Shown: piece after piece, positions 7,172-15,650 of the stretch
Layout: each line of letters opens with the position of its first letter
Position numbering within the stretch: position 1 is the first letter of the stretch
DNA from: Bacillota bacterium
Lineage (GTDB): Bacteria; Bacillota_A; Clostridia; Lachnospirales; Bianqueaceae
Direction of reading: 5' to 3'
NCBI GenBank assembly: GCA_017420625.1
Contig: JAFOIR010000010.1
Location: forward strand, 1 to 23,885
DNA length: 23,885 bases
Made by a program: the position numbers and the translations under genes
The notes under the pieces: model-generated
Told to the model about the DNA's origin: nothing
Databases searched by the model: none
What the model saw: only the letters and a program-made list of their open reading frames with translations

Positions 7172-8578
7172 TTATTTTCCTGTTGTAAATCCTTTCAGGC
7201 AAAGATTGCAGTAAAGCGACGACGCGGCATCGTACCAGTAATTGCCGTCGGCGCTGATATAGCTTTGACCTGTACCAACAATAGCACGTGCCCCGTTCTC
7301 TTCCGTTTCTGCAGCCAGCTGATTGCCCTTCTCTTTCGTTGTCAGTTTCAGGATAATGGCAAATTTATCGCCTTCTGCAAGTGCTACTGCATGATTAAAG
7401 TCGATCGTGTAATACCCGGCATACTCCAGCGATCCGGATGCGACCAGTTCGCGTTCGGAAAAGCTGTATGTGTCAGGCCATAGTTCAACATAGATTTCAT
7501 AATCGGTCTGGGGCAGCACTGCATAGAAACCAGCTGCCTTGAGCAGTTCATCCCGTTTCGCGGTAAAAACGTTCGCTCCCCAGGAAGAATGCTCCTCAAA
7601 TCCCATCTGGGCGACCCATCCGAGGTCGTCATGCTGATAGATCCCATCGTAAACGCCCAGCGGATCGATCCGGCTGTAAGCCATCGCAAAGTTGATAATT
7701 CGAGTGTCCGCATAGGAAACATAAAAGTAACCGCCGTCACCGAATTCACTGCCCCAGCTGTTCTGACACAAAAACGCGCCGTCCACAGGCGGTCTGATCG
7801 CAAAATTGTCCGCACTGTAGTTGTCGTCCCATCCAACGATCAGGACATCATGGTTTGTACGTTCCGTACCATTATAATAGTAGCAATCCTTTGCAGCATC
7901 AAAGTAGCTGGTAGAAGCATCTGTGAAGAGCAGCCCTTCGTCCGCATACATGGAGCTTTGAACCGCACCGTAGTGAAGAACGGCTTCCTTTACCGCTGCA
8001 GCATCATCATTCAAAAGACGTGCTTCCTGAAGATGATAACGAATCTTGGCAGCAGGATTGCTGTTGCCGTCGTTGTATGGATCTTCTTTCTCGTAAACAG
8101 GACCGCGCCAGGCCGTCAGATAAGCAAGGGCCATGGCGAAGGTGCCTCCGGACATAGCGCGTTCCCCAAAACCGCAATAGGTGATCATATGGTCAACAGA
8201 GAAATCTTCCTTTTCTGTAGGGAGCAGGTAAGCTTCCAGACCGGAAAGACTGGCAAATGCCCAGCAGGTAGAAAGGTCACCCTGGTTGCGGATGGTACCG
8301 GTTTTTCCTACGAAGCGGCTGTCCCAGCTGGCCGGAATGGCACGATGATCGAGGAAATGGTGTCCTTTTTCAATACGCTTTTCCACCAGAGACTCATCCG
8401 CCTTTTCCTTCGGTCCGGTCAGACCACTGAATTCGCCCGCACCGGCAAACGCGACGAACCAGGTTTGTTCTTCAGCAGCAGCTCTTAACCTGGCGATCCG
8501 TGTCCCACCCAGAAGGGCTATGATCGACAGAATGACCACCGCTAAAGCAGTTCCATAATCGATGTGCTTTCTTGTCAT
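7172..8578 (-). CDS. Membrane-anchored C1A (papain-family) cysteine protease with lectin-like domain
   Basis: The 468-residue product begins with a signal anchor (about 10-25). A papain-family catalytic domain (about 80-305) carries all expected residues: oxyanion Gln99 in RNQGDLSTCWAFAS, nucleophile Cys105, His243 in TNHDVLIVGWDD, and Asn273 in CQNSWGSEFGDGGYFYVSY. Residues 312-460 resemble the lectin-like domain that follows such proteases in clostridia (YQHDDLGW, then WGANVFTA, then AAGFYAVLPQTDYEIYV). The start at 8578 follows GGAGC by about 11 nt and gives a proper signal anchor; longer readings back to 8776 run into the DUF3881 gene. Only about 55 residues separate anchor and catalytic domain, so any propeptide is short. 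It is probably an extracellular protease held at the membrane. It starts 23 nt after the DUF3881 stop. Confidence 0.9.
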   Translation of the reverse strand: MTRKHIDYGTALAVVILSIIALLGGTRIARLRAAAEEQTWFVAFAGAGEFSGLTGPKEKADESLVEKRIEKGHHFLDHRAIPASWDSRFVGKTGTIRNQGDLSTCWAFASLSGLEAYLLPTEKEDFSVDHMITYCGFGERAMSGGTFAMALAYLTAWRGPVYEKEDPYNDGNSNPAAKIRYHLQEARLLNDDAAAVKEAVLHYGAVQSSMYADEGLLFTDASTSYFDAAKDCYYYNGTERTNHDVLIVGWDDNYSADNFAIRPPVDGAFLCQNSWGSEFGDGGYFYVSYADTRIINFAMAYSRIDPLGVYDGIYQHDDLGWVAQMGFEEHSSWGANVFTAKRDELLKAAGFYAVLPQTDYEIYVELWPDTYSFSERELVASGSLEYAGYYTIDFNHAVALAEGDKFAIILKLTTKEKGNQLAAETEENGARAIVGTGQSYISADGNYWYDAASSLYCNLCLKGFTTGK

Positions 8579-8601
8579 CTTGATAACTTGCTCCGAAAGG
8601 A

Positions 8602-9498
8602 TCAGAAGAACTGATCCAGATTTTCCAATATCATTCTTGCAGGGTCGAGCCGTCCGTACAGGCGCACCTTTCCCTGAAACCGACGTCCCACGGCGGGTTC
8701 GCCGAAAAGATCCGTCGGATTGATCAGTACCCGGAGTTCCTGCCCGAGTACGTTGAGTTCGAGATAATAGACCCACTCTTCCGAATATGGGTTGAACAGT
8801 TTGTCGATCTTCTGAATGTCCCCCAGCAGAGTATAGTAGTTTTCCTCTCGGCCGGCGGGATACATGAACCCGTCGAAAATCGTGTAAACGTCCTCTCTGC
8901 GCAGTCGATCCGCTATTTCTTCATCCATGAAACGTTCTTCCTGCTCGATTGCGCGGATGGCATCTTCATCTCCGGTGTCGGCTCTTTCCAGCATATCCTT
9001 GCGCCATTTCTCTTCCTCGGCGATGGCTTTCTGATCCTCGTCTGAACGGAAACTGCCAAGGAGGATCTTGCCTTCAATGGACAGTCCGTAAATGGAGATG
9101 AACAGCGCTTCCTGCTCCTGGAGATTCTTTTCTTTATAAAACCTATGTGTTTCCGTCATTCGAACGGCGACCTCTTCCATAGACATGGCTTCCTGCCCGA
9201 TCAGCAAAACGCCCTCTTCCGAGAAGCGTATTTCCGGATGACCAAGCATATAGCCCCGTTTCTCCTTCAGTGTCGGGGCAAGATTCCCCACACTGACAGA
9301 ATGCGGACCAACGACTTTTCCTCTCATCACGAGCTGAAAAGGCCCCATATCGTATAGTATATCGATCCATTGATCATTCCCGATCCGATAGCCGTACCCC
9401 TTGAGATCTCTCTCCTGAAGAATGCGGCTGACCAGCGCAGACGCATCCATCTGTCCGGTATATCGGGAAAGCCCGATGGCTGCTAATTCTCGTAACAT
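8602..9498 (-). CDS. DUF3881 family protein
   Basis: This 298-residue soluble protein has no signal peptide. It matches the DUF3881 pattern as I remember it: an N-terminal RELAAIGLSRYT-type opening, a central YGLSIEGKILLG strand, an acidic helical segment with ADTGDEDAIRAIEQEE, then REDVYTIFDGFMYPAGREEN and YTLLGDIQKI. The family is mainly from Lachnospiraceae and has no known function. The start follows GAGGATAG, and a small GC hairpin (9511-9523) sits just upstream of that ribosome site. It is the second gene of the five-gene operon, between the Ig-like protein and the protease. Confidence 0.8.
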   Translation of the reverse strand: MLRELAAIGLSRYTGQMDASALVSRILQERDLKGYGYRIGNDQWIDILYDMGPFQLVMRGKVVGPHSVSVGNLAPTLKEKRGYMLGHPEIRFSEEGVLLIGQEAMSMEEVAVRMTETHRFYKEKNLQEQEALFISIYGLSIEGKILLGSFRSDEDQKAIAEEEKWRKDMLERADTGDEDAIRAIEQEERFMDEEIADRLRREDVYTIFDGFMYPAGREENYYTLLGDIQKIDKLFNPYSEEWVYYLELNVLGQELRVLINPTDLFGEPAVGRRFQGKVRLYGRLDPARMILENLDQFF

Positions 9499-9510
9499 CT
9501 ATCCTCTTCT

Positions 9511-9523
9511 GCGGCTATGCCGC
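9511..9523 (-). promoter_or_regulatory. Small GC hairpin next to the DUF3881 ribosome site
   Basis: GCGGC and GCCGC pair around a 3-nt loop immediately 5' of the AGAGGAT ribosome site, in the 65-nt gap between the Ig-like gene and DUF3881. It could damp or pace translation of the distal genes, or stabilise a processed message. No T run follows, so it is not a terminator. Confidence 0.35.
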
Positions 9524-9563
9524 GTTTACTCATATGGCAAAGTAATCTGTGCCGTGTAACCGT

Positions 9564-10295
9564 TTACAGGACAATCAGATAAACGGATGCTTCCGCTGAT
9601 TCGTTTCCCTCGCTGCTTTCTGCAGGAAGGAACCTGGCGATTACTTCATAAGCTCCCGGTTTTGCCGGTGCTGTATACTGTCCGTTCTGATCGATCGTTC
9701 CGGCGCCTTCTTCGCCGATCTCCCATTTGACCTTTCCATTCATTCCGGCCGGAATATGCGCACGGAGCGTATATTTCCAGTTGCAGTGGATAGCGGACGG
9801 CGGGTTTTCAATATAAAAGCTGTCCTCTTCGCTTGCAGTGCTGCCCACAAGACTGTCGGAAGATACCGAAACCATCGGTGCAGGAGCTGCCTTCTCTGCC
9901 GCCAGGATAGTTGGACTGGGGACTGCCTGATCTATGATCCGGTAGACCAGCGTTACTTTTTCCGTTTCAGCGCCCTTTAGTTTGACAGCAAAACGGATCT
10001 TTCTTTTCTGTTCATCGATCGCCGAAGCGATCTTTACCTTTCCCAGAAACGAAGGCACTTCATCAAAGAGCCCGGCAGCACCAAAATATAGCTTTTCATC
10101 AGCACTTCTAAGCGCTGTTACGAGCATCAAGCTGCCCGCATCAGTCGGAAAAACCGTCTCTGCCTTGCTTTCTTTCAGCCCGCTTTTCAGCCAGCCGGTA
10201 TCGATCTTCCGGCCGCCTTCCTGCTTGTCGAAATAAAAAACCACGCGCCCGGATAATCCGTCCGGGGCGGGAAAGAAATCAAATTTCTTCTTCAC
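9564..10295 (-). CDS. Unknown protein with C-terminal Ig-like domain, first in operon
   Basis: The 243-residue protein has no signal peptide and no membrane segment. Residues 1-130 are a beta-rich domain I do not recognise (VVFYFDKQEGGRK, then YFGAAGLFDEVPSFLGKV). A Ser/Ala/Pro linker (about 125-160) leads to an Ig-like fold (about 168-243) with the recurrent pattern VKWEIGEEGAGTIDQNGQYT then PGAYEVIARF, as in bacterial surface Ig-like repeats. Such domains are normally extracellular, so the lack of a signal peptide is odd; either it acts in the cytoplasm or leaves by an unusual route. The start is GTG with GGAG 7 nt upstream and a strong promoter at 10330-10358, making it the first gene of the operon that ends with cvpA. 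Confidence 0.75.
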   Translation of the reverse strand: MKKKFDFFPAPDGLSGRVVFYFDKQEGGRKIDTGWLKSGLKESKAETVFPTDAGSLMLVTALRSADEKLYFGAAGLFDEVPSFLGKVKIASAIDEQKRKIRFAVKLKGAETEKVTLVYRIIDQAVPSPTILAAEKAAPAPMVSVSSDSLVGSTASEEDSFYIENPPSAIHCNWKYTLRAHIPAGMNGKVKWEIGEEGAGTIDQNGQYTAPAKPGAYEVIARFLPAESSEGNESAEASVYLIVL

Positions 10296-10329
10296 TTACC
10301 TGCTCCGATCTATGGTCATAGTTCATTCT

Positions 10330-10358
10330 ATTGTATCTGATTTTTCTGCCCTTATCAA
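10330..10358 (-). promoter_or_regulatory. Promoter of the Ig-like/DUF3881/protease/DUF5711/cvpA operon
   Basis: On the minus strand TTGATA (10353-10358) and TACAAT (10330-10335) are spaced 17 nt, about 35 nt before the GTG start at 10295. No comparably good promoter was seen inside the operon, so all five genes probably depend on it. Confidence 0.75.
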
Positions 10359-10390
10359 CTCTTTTTTTCCCTCTTGCCGCTAAAGTATGC

Positions 10391-10396
10391 TATAAT
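10391..10396 (+). promoter_or_regulatory. Extended -10 promoter for the three-helix membrane protein
   Basis: TATAAT preceded by TGC forms an extended -10 element; the -35 region is pyrimidine-rich and poor. Predicted transcription start is near 10403, giving a short leader. It is divergent from the operon promoter about 35 nt away. Confidence 0.6.
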
Positions 10397-10426
10397 GAAT
10401 CTATTCTGACATCCAGAGGAATGCTT

Positions 10427-11008
10427 ATGATCACTGTATACCTGCTGGCGACGCTGTTGATCGCCTTCTTTTTAATCAAAAATATTGTTGCAGCCAGGCA
10501 TTTTCGCTCGCGCAGCGAAAATGCACTGATCGTCTTTACGGGCGAAGGCCGTGCCCGCCGGATCAGCCGGATCGTGTTTATTGTTTTGTTCGTCCTGATG
10601 ATCGGTGTACTGATTTTCTATATCGTTTCCTCCGATCAGCTCGACGTTCTGCAGCTGTCTATCCTGATCTGTCTGATCCTTTGCTTTGCGCTTTTTGGTT
10701 TTGTCCCGTTTTCAGCCGGTAAATGGCTTGTGAGCGCAGAAGGCATCTATGTTTATAATCAGGATCGGTTCATTCCGTTCAGTGAACTGATCGCCTGTCG
10801 GCTGACAGGCGAAGGCAAACGCTCCTACCTGCAGCTTGACCTGATCAAACAGGACAGTGACCGTTTGAAAAAGAGCCTTTATCTTCTGCAGATCCCGCCG
10901 GAAAAAGCCCGCGACACCGCCGACATGATCCGCGAATTTATCACGCTTGAAGACAAAGCCCGCTTAAGACGGCGGCGCGAACGCCTCGCAGAAGAAAACA
11001 GACAATAA
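10427..11008 (+). CDS. Three-helix membrane protein with cytoplasmic PH-like tail (DUF5673-like)
   Basis: The 193-residue product has three hydrophobic helices (about 2-20, 48-68 and 74-95). A soluble C-terminal half follows, with the pattern VSAEGIYVYNQDRFIPFSEL then YLQLDLIKQD, resembling small PH-like membrane-associated domains such as DUF5673. It ends with a very basic, helical tail (about 170-193). The start at 10427 fits AGAGG 7 nt upstream; the open frame extends further upstream, but those codons lie in the promoter. It is transcribed alone, divergent from the five-gene operon, and convergent with trxA, sharing the hairpin at 11007-11033. The family assignment is tentative and the function unknown. 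Confidence 0.75.
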   Translation: MITVYLLATLLIAFFLIKNIVAARHFRSRSENALIVFTGEGRARRISRIVFIVLFVLMIGVLIFYIVSSDQLDVLQLSILICLILCFALFGFVPFSAGKWLVSAEGIYVYNQDRFIPFSELIACRLTGEGKRSYLQLDLIKQDSDRLKKSLYLLQIPPEKARDTADMIREFITLEDKARLRRRRERLAEENRQ

Positions 11009-11033
11009 AAAAGCGCCGGCAATCGCCAGCGCC
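11007..11033 (-). terminator. Terminator after trxA
   Basis: Arms 11013-11020 and 11025-11032 (8 nt, one G-T pair) form a GC-rich stem. On the minus strand six T follow (11007-11012), which overlap the stop codon of the convergent membrane-protein gene. On the plus strand only a short T stretch follows, so it mainly stops trxA transcripts. Confidence 0.8.
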
Positions 11034-11040
11034 TTTGTTC

Positions 11041-11358
11041 TTACAAAACCGCTTCCAGCTGAGCTTTCAGACGGGCTTTCGGCATGGCGCCGATGTACTG
11101 GCCTGCCGGAGCTCCATCCTTGAAGAGGATCATGTTCGGGATGCTCTGAACACCATAGGACATCGCTACATCCTGTGCATCGTCGACATTGATCTTCGCG
11201 ATTTTCATCTTGCCTTCCATTTCTGCGGAAAGCTGATCAAGAACCGGTGACATCATCTTGCAGGGGCCGCACCAATCAGCATAAAAATCTACCAGAACCG
11301 GGACTTTGGACTCCAGGACTTCTGCCTGGAACTGATCTTCATTGACATATATAACCAT
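11041..11358 (-). CDS. trxA: Thioredoxin
   Basis: This 105-residue protein is a full-length thioredoxin, a cytoplasmic disulfide reductase normally recharged by thioredoxin reductase. The active site is WCGPC (Cys30 and Cys33), preceded by VLVDFYAD. The cis-proline lies in QSIPNMILF (Pro74), and the C-terminal KARLKAQLEAVL helix is typical. The start at 11358 has AAAGGAGA upstream; longer in-frame readings have no ribosome site and run into the promoter. It is monocistronic with its own promoter and terminator, divergent from the CPBP protease gene. No thioredoxin reductase gene is in the window. Confidence 0.96.
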   Translation of the reverse strand: MVIYVNEDQFQAEVLESKVPVLVDFYADWCGPCKMMSPVLDQLSAEMEGKMKIAKINVDDAQDVAMSYGVQSIPNMILFKDGAPAGQYIGAMPKARLKAQLEAVL

Positions 11359-11388
11359 TTGAATATCTCCTTTCAAAATAATAGTTTC

Positions 11389-11417
11389 ATTATAAACCAG
11401 TTTATCCACAAAATCAA
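11389..11417 (-). promoter_or_regulatory. trxA promoter
   Basis: On the minus strand TTGATT (11412-11417) and TATAAT (11389-11394) are spaced 17 nt, about 30 nt before the trxA start. The divergent CPBP gene starts only 85 nt from trxA, so its promoter, not recognisable here, must overlap this one or lie inside trxA. Confidence 0.75.
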
Positions 11418-11443
11418 CACCCCTCAGGGAAAGAGGTTCTTTC

Positions 11444-12403
11444 ATGCAGCGACTCAAAACCGTCAATATATTTGCTTTTATCGTACTTGGCCTGTTTCTG
11501 GCGGCCAGCGGTCTGGTTGCCGTGATCATTTTGATCAAGCCTGACTTTGCCGCTCAGACTGCCCTGCAGACGCTCATCATCTATACGCTTGCCTTTGGTA
11601 TTCCTTCTCTGGTTTACGGTTTTTACGTCCGTAAGACCCAGGGCCGTTCCTTTGCCGAAATCTTTTCCTTCCGCCGCATTTCCGGCGCATCGCTGCTGCT
11701 TTGCGCTGCGCTTGGATTTCTGATTCAGCCGCTGATGAGCCTGGTGGCTGTTCTCGCTTCTTTCATATTCACGGATATTACTTCTCTTTCTGTAGAGCAG
11801 ATGAGCCAGATGCCGCTGCCGCTTTTTGTCCTGACGACCGGCGTTCTGCCGGCTTTCTTCGAAGAACTGGTCTGTCGGGGGATGATGCTGGACGGCTACC
11901 GGAAAACGCCTCTATGGTACATGCTCATCATCCCTGCGCTTTTCTTCGGTCTTCTGCACATGAATTTCCAGCAGATCTCCTACGCCTTTCTCGCCGGTAT
12001 TTTCCTGGCTTATCTTGTTCATATCACCGGATCGATCTGGGCGTCCATGACCGTACATTTTATTGTTAACGGCTTCCAGAGCCTGCTGGTCTGGCTGATG
12101 ACACAGTCATCTCTGGCAGAAAACCCTGTGGTGGCCGGCCTTCTGGGCAGCACAGAAGAAGTCGCGCCTCTTAAGGCGCTCACCTCAGCCCTGATCAGCG
12201 CCGGTATCGCTTTGCCGTTCTTTCTGCTCTGTCTTTATCTTCTGCGCCGGATCAACCGGACGATACAGCCCGCATCCAATCAGCAGCCTTTGCCGCCTCA
12301 CTGGGCAGAGAGCGGTATCCTGATGTATGTCGTCCTCGGACTGATGATTCTGATGGCTGTGATCGTTGAGATCTTTATGCCGTACATGACCGATCTGTTG
12401 TGA
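11444..12403 (+). CDS. CPBP family intramembrane metalloprotease (CAAX/Abi type)
   Basis: This 319-residue polytopic membrane protein (about eight helices) carries the three CPBP motifs: Glu140-Glu141 with Arg145 in FEELVCRG, His172 in FFGLLH, and His205 with Asn209 in HFIVN. These form the glutamate/histidine intramembrane site of the Rce1-like family. Bacterial members process or protect against peptides such as bacteriocins, or modify prenylated-like or signalling substrates. Two further helices at the C-terminus (about 235-255 and 288-312) extend past the core. The start has GAGG 7 nt upstream. The next gene, the M4 protease, has its own promoter, so this one is probably expressed separately. 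The substrate is unknown. Confidence 0.9.
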   Translation: MQRLKTVNIFAFIVLGLFLAASGLVAVIILIKPDFAAQTALQTLIIYTLAFGIPSLVYGFYVRKTQGRSFAEIFSFRRISGASLLLCAALGFLIQPLMSLVAVLASFIFTDITSLSVEQMSQMPLPLFVLTTGVLPAFFEELVCRGMMLDGYRKTPLWYMLIIPALFFGLLHMNFQQISYAFLAGIFLAYLVHITGSIWASMTVHFIVNGFQSLLVWLMTQSSLAENPVVAGLLGSTEEVAPLKALTSALISAGIALPFFLLCLYLLRRINRTIQPASNQQPLPPHWAESGILMYVVLGLMILMAVIVEIFMPYMTDLL

Positions 12404-12419
12404 CACGTTCGGTAACCAG

Positions 12420-12447
12420 TTGACGCATTCTTTTCATTTTGTATAAT
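12420..12447 (+). promoter_or_regulatory. Promoter of the M4 metallopeptidase gene
   Basis: TTGACG (12420-12425) and TATAAT (12442-12447) are spaced 16 nt, about 30 nt before the start at 12477. It lies in the 73-nt gap after the CPBP gene and probably also drives the small lipoprotein at 15651. Confidence 0.75.
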
Positions 12448-12476
12448 ATTCATAAGTACACAAGGAGGAACCTGCC

Positions 12477-15400
12477 ATGAAAAACCGCACAAGGCGTCTG
12501 CTTGGCCTGCTGCTCGTCTTTTCCATCCTGCTCTCCCTCTTCAGCGGCTGTACCAATAGTACCCAGGAAGAGAAAAAGAGTACCGGACGAGAGACCTACG
12601 ATTCGGCCACATCTTTCACCTTCGATTATACCGGTCCTACGGAGCCGACCGTCCCTGTAGAGGAAGAGTCCTCCGAGGGTGTTTTCCAGACCTTCTCCGA
12701 TACCGCCTTCGAGGAGAGTCAGCAATCCTTCGTGCCTCTTTCGGATGAGGAACTGTCACAGCTGGCCGATGAAGTCCGCGAAGAGATCGAAGAGTCCTAT
12801 CAGCTGAACGAGAACAATCCCGGTGAAGTCACCAATGAACAGGCCCCGGAAACAGCCGGTGAAGCTGCCAATGACCAGGCGCCGGAGGGCGTCGGGGCTG
12901 CCAGCAACCAGCCCAGACAGCTTACTATCGAAGATATTCAGGCGATGAACCCGAACTCGGTCGTCATCGATATCTATACCAATGAAGGCTATCTGTCCAC
13001 GCTGGTCGGTAAGTTCTACGACAAGAAAGTCACCAACATGGAAGAAGGCGTTGAGTCCATCCAGGGCATGGCATCGCTGCTCGGCCTGAGCAAGGGCTGC
13101 GACTTCTTCGCCGTCTACTCTGAGACGAACAACACCGGCTACACCTTCTACACCTATCAGCAGCGCTACGGCGGCAACACACTGCAGTTTGCCACCCTTC
13201 GCATCGTGGTGGATCCGCAGGGCTACACGGCCGGTCTTTCCTGTTCCTTCGTACCGAACGTCGGTACCGCTTCCGTCACACCCAAGATCTCCAAAGAAGA
13301 AGCTGAAGAAATCGTTCGCAAGAGATTTCAAAAGTTCAACCTGACGATCTACTCCGAACAGACCGTACAGCTGGCCGTTCCTTTCCATGCCAACGTCTAC
13401 AACTGCTGGGTCATCTATACGAACAATCCGGAAGCCAGTGATTCCTTCGATATGCCCTATATCGAGCACTATGTCTCAACGGACGGTTACTACATCACGC
13501 TGATCCCGTCCAACACCTTCGCAAAGAAAAATGAAGAAGTCATGGATAATACCGGCTACTTCAAAAACATGAAGGTCGAGACCTATTCTACGACTCTCCA
13601 GCTGGAAGACGGCTCGTTCCGTGATATTTCTGTTCCGATCAGCTACAACAGCCGCGACAAGAAATATTATCTGATGGATCCGTCCCGTATGATCGCAGTC
13701 GCACAGTACTATGACTTCAACTATCTGAACATGGTCAACTTCGTTACCAGCAATACGATCGACGGCTGGTCTCAGAACAACCTTCTGGCCTATGCGAACT
13801 ATATCATCATGTACGACTTCTATGCCGATCACGGCATTCGTTCGGTCGATGCATTCGGTACTCCCATCCTGGTGACTGTCGGCTGGTGTGATGAAAATCA
13901 CAATCCGGTCAACAATGCCTGTTTCTACGGTGTCAACAACGGCTGGGCCTGCTTCGGTGTTTCCGATGTCAACCATGCTTCCGACTGTGTGGACGTCGTT
14001 GGCCATGAGTATACTCACGGCGTGACCCGTCAATCCATGCAGGGTACGTATTATCAGAACGAGACCGGTGCGATCAACGAAGCCTACAGCGATATCATGG
14101 GCAACCTGGCGGAAATGAGCATGAATTACACCGCCGACCGCACCTGGAAAGTGGCGGAAAGAAGCGGTAAGATCAGCCGCGATATGGGTCGTCCCAATGA
14201 TTACAAGCAGCCGGTATTTGTCGGTGATCAGTACTATATGTCACCCGTTCCGGTTCCGGATTCTCCTGTGAACGACCTGGGTGCCGTCCATATCAACAAC
14301 TCGCTGATCGGACATATCGCATATCGGATGGATCAGGCCGGCATGAGCTACGAAGAACAGATCTCTATGTGGCTGACTTCGATCGAACTCATCACGCCTC
14401 TCTCAGACTATCAGGATCTGCACGGTGCCCTGCTGTTCGCACTCAAGATCAACGGCATGCTCGGCACCTACGGCGCGGCGCTCAACCAGGCCTTTGCCGA
14501 CGGCGGGATGAACGAGAACTGGGTCAACAGCTACCTCACAGCCTTTAAAGATGGCTGCGGGCGTCTGCAGTTCTCGGTAGACGATCGGTTCCTGTCGAAT
14601 CCGTCCATGGTATATATTGCAGACCAGACAGGCAAGCTCATTTCTCAGCGCGGATATCCCGATGTCAACGGTATTGTTTCCGTCCTGCTGCCGGAAGGCA
14701 CCTACATCTGTCAGATCGCTCAGATCGATTCGGAAGCAAACACGGCTGTCTTCTATAACTATGGCGGAGCTTCCTGGGCGGAAAACGGACAGTTCATGAC
14801 GTTCGACATCAAAGCCGGCGAGATCAAGGAGATCACCAGCACCGACGGAAAGAAGCCGGCGGATTCCTCCACCGGACCGCAGCAGCAGACTTCCGGCAAA
14901 CTCAATCTTGTCACCTTTGACGCCGGTTATTTCAATATCCTGATGCCGGAAGGCTGGAAAGTAGAAGTCAACGGCTCCTATGCGAACTTCGGCATCAAGA
15001 TGACAGATCCGAAAGATCCCAGCACGCAGTTCTTCTTCTACGGCGGCCTCGCACCGTATCATAAATCCGAACAGACCAAACGGTTCTGGGCGATGAACGA
15101 TACCACGGGTGTCATTGCCAACGGACCGGTTCTGTCGCAGCACAATATCATCGGTGTACTGGACTGCTGGAACTACTGCGTGGATTATCAGATGTATTAT
15201 GAAAACCGGGCCTACTTCACCAAACTGAATAATATGGTCATGCGCGGCGGCGGGTATTTCAACGGACCTCATGCAGCCCTCGGCGGCATCGAATCCGGTT
15301 GTATGATCGACTGCACCTCCGCCTACGGAGACGACTGCTACCTGACCATTTCCTGTGCACTGGTGGATGAAGATTATCTCGGTGTCTACGGCGGCAACTG

Positions 15401-15620
15401 GTTCTATTCCGCCCGTGGGATGGTGGGTGTTCTGGCCCCGACCAATCGCTATGATGCCGTCTTTGACGATCTGATGACCTGTTTTAAGTCACTGACTTTC
15501 TCCACAGGCTATATTATGGAGTCTCAGTACTCAGATCCTATGGCCGATATGCCGACGATCCGGAACAATCTGGAATTTACGGCTGGCATCATGACAGAGA
15601 TCTATCAGACTTTCAAATAA
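12477..15620 (+). CDS. Large M4 (thermolysin-family) metallopeptidase lipoprotein
   Basis: The 1047-residue product has a lipoprotein signal with Cys25 (LFSGC). An acidic Glu/Thr/Ser linker (26-150) and a propeptide-like region (about 150-390, FTP/PepSY-type inhibitor expected) follow. The catalytic domain (about 390-695) has HEYTH (His510, Glu511, His514), the third zinc ligand Glu535 in GAINEAYSD, and the catalytic histidine His605 in GAVHINNSLIGH. A beta-rich Ig/collagen-binding-like domain (about 698-800) and a linker lead to a 200-residue C-terminal domain (about 850-1047, FDAGYFNILMPEGWKVEV) not usual for M4 enzymes. Spacing between HExxH and the third ligand is one residue longer than in thermolysin. 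It should act as a surface-anchored neutral protease that matures by removing its propeptide. The ribosome site is AGGAGG, 8 nt upstream. Confidence 0.93.
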   Translation: MKNRTRRLLGLLLVFSILLSLFSGCTNSTQEEKKSTGRETYDSATSFTFDYTGPTEPTVPVEEESSEGVFQTFSDTAFEESQQSFVPLSDEELSQLADEVREEIEESYQLNENNPGEVTNEQAPETAGEAANDQAPEGVGAASNQPRQLTIEDIQAMNPNSVVIDIYTNEGYLSTLVGKFYDKKVTNMEEGVESIQGMASLLGLSKGCDFFAVYSETNNTGYTFYTYQQRYGGNTLQFATLRIVVDPQGYTAGLSCSFVPNVGTASVTPKISKEEAEEIVRKRFQKFNLTIYSEQTVQLAVPFHANVYNCWVIYTNNPEASDSFDMPYIEHYVSTDGYYITLIPSNTFAKKNEEVMDNTGYFKNMKVETYSTTLQLEDGSFRDISVPISYNSRDKKYYLMDPSRMIAVAQYYDFNYLNMVNFVTSNTIDGWSQNNLLAYANYIIMYDFYADHGIRSVDAFGTPILVTVGWCDENHNPVNNACFYGVNNGWACFGVSDVNHASDCVDVVGHEYTHGVTRQSMQGTYYQNETGAINEAYSDIMGNLAEMSMNYTADRTWKVAERSGKISRDMGRPNDYKQPVFVGDQYYMSPVPVPDSPVNDLGAVHINNSLIGHIAYRMDQAGMSYEEQISMWLTSIELITPLSDYQDLHGALLFALKINGMLGTYGAALNQAFADGGMNENWVNSYLTAFKDGCGRLQFSVDDRFLSNPSMVYIADQTGKLISQRGYPDVNGIVSVLLPEGTYICQIAQIDSEANTAVFYNYGGASWAENGQFMTFDIKAGEIKEITSTDGKKPADSSTGPQQQTSGKLNLVTFDAGYFNILMPEGWKVEVNGSYANFGIKMTDPKDPSTQFFFYGGLAPYHKSEQTKRFWAMNDTTGVIANGPVLSQHNIIGVLDCWNYCVDYQMYYENRAYFTKLNNMVMRGGGYFNGPHAALGGIESGCMIDCTSAYGDDCYLTISCALVDEDYLGVYGGNWFYSARGMVGVLAPTNRYDAVFDDLMTCFKSLTFSTGYIMESQYSDPMADMPTIRNNLEFTAGIMTEIYQTFK

Positions 15621-15650
15621 TCTGCCCCTTTCTTTTCCGGAGGTTTCGCA

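Noticed and set aside
8578..8776. Longer N-terminus for the papain-family protease starting at 8776
   Set aside because: It would overlap the DUF3881 coding region by about 175 nt, lacks a ribosome site, and would put a basic non-conserved tail before the signal anchor.
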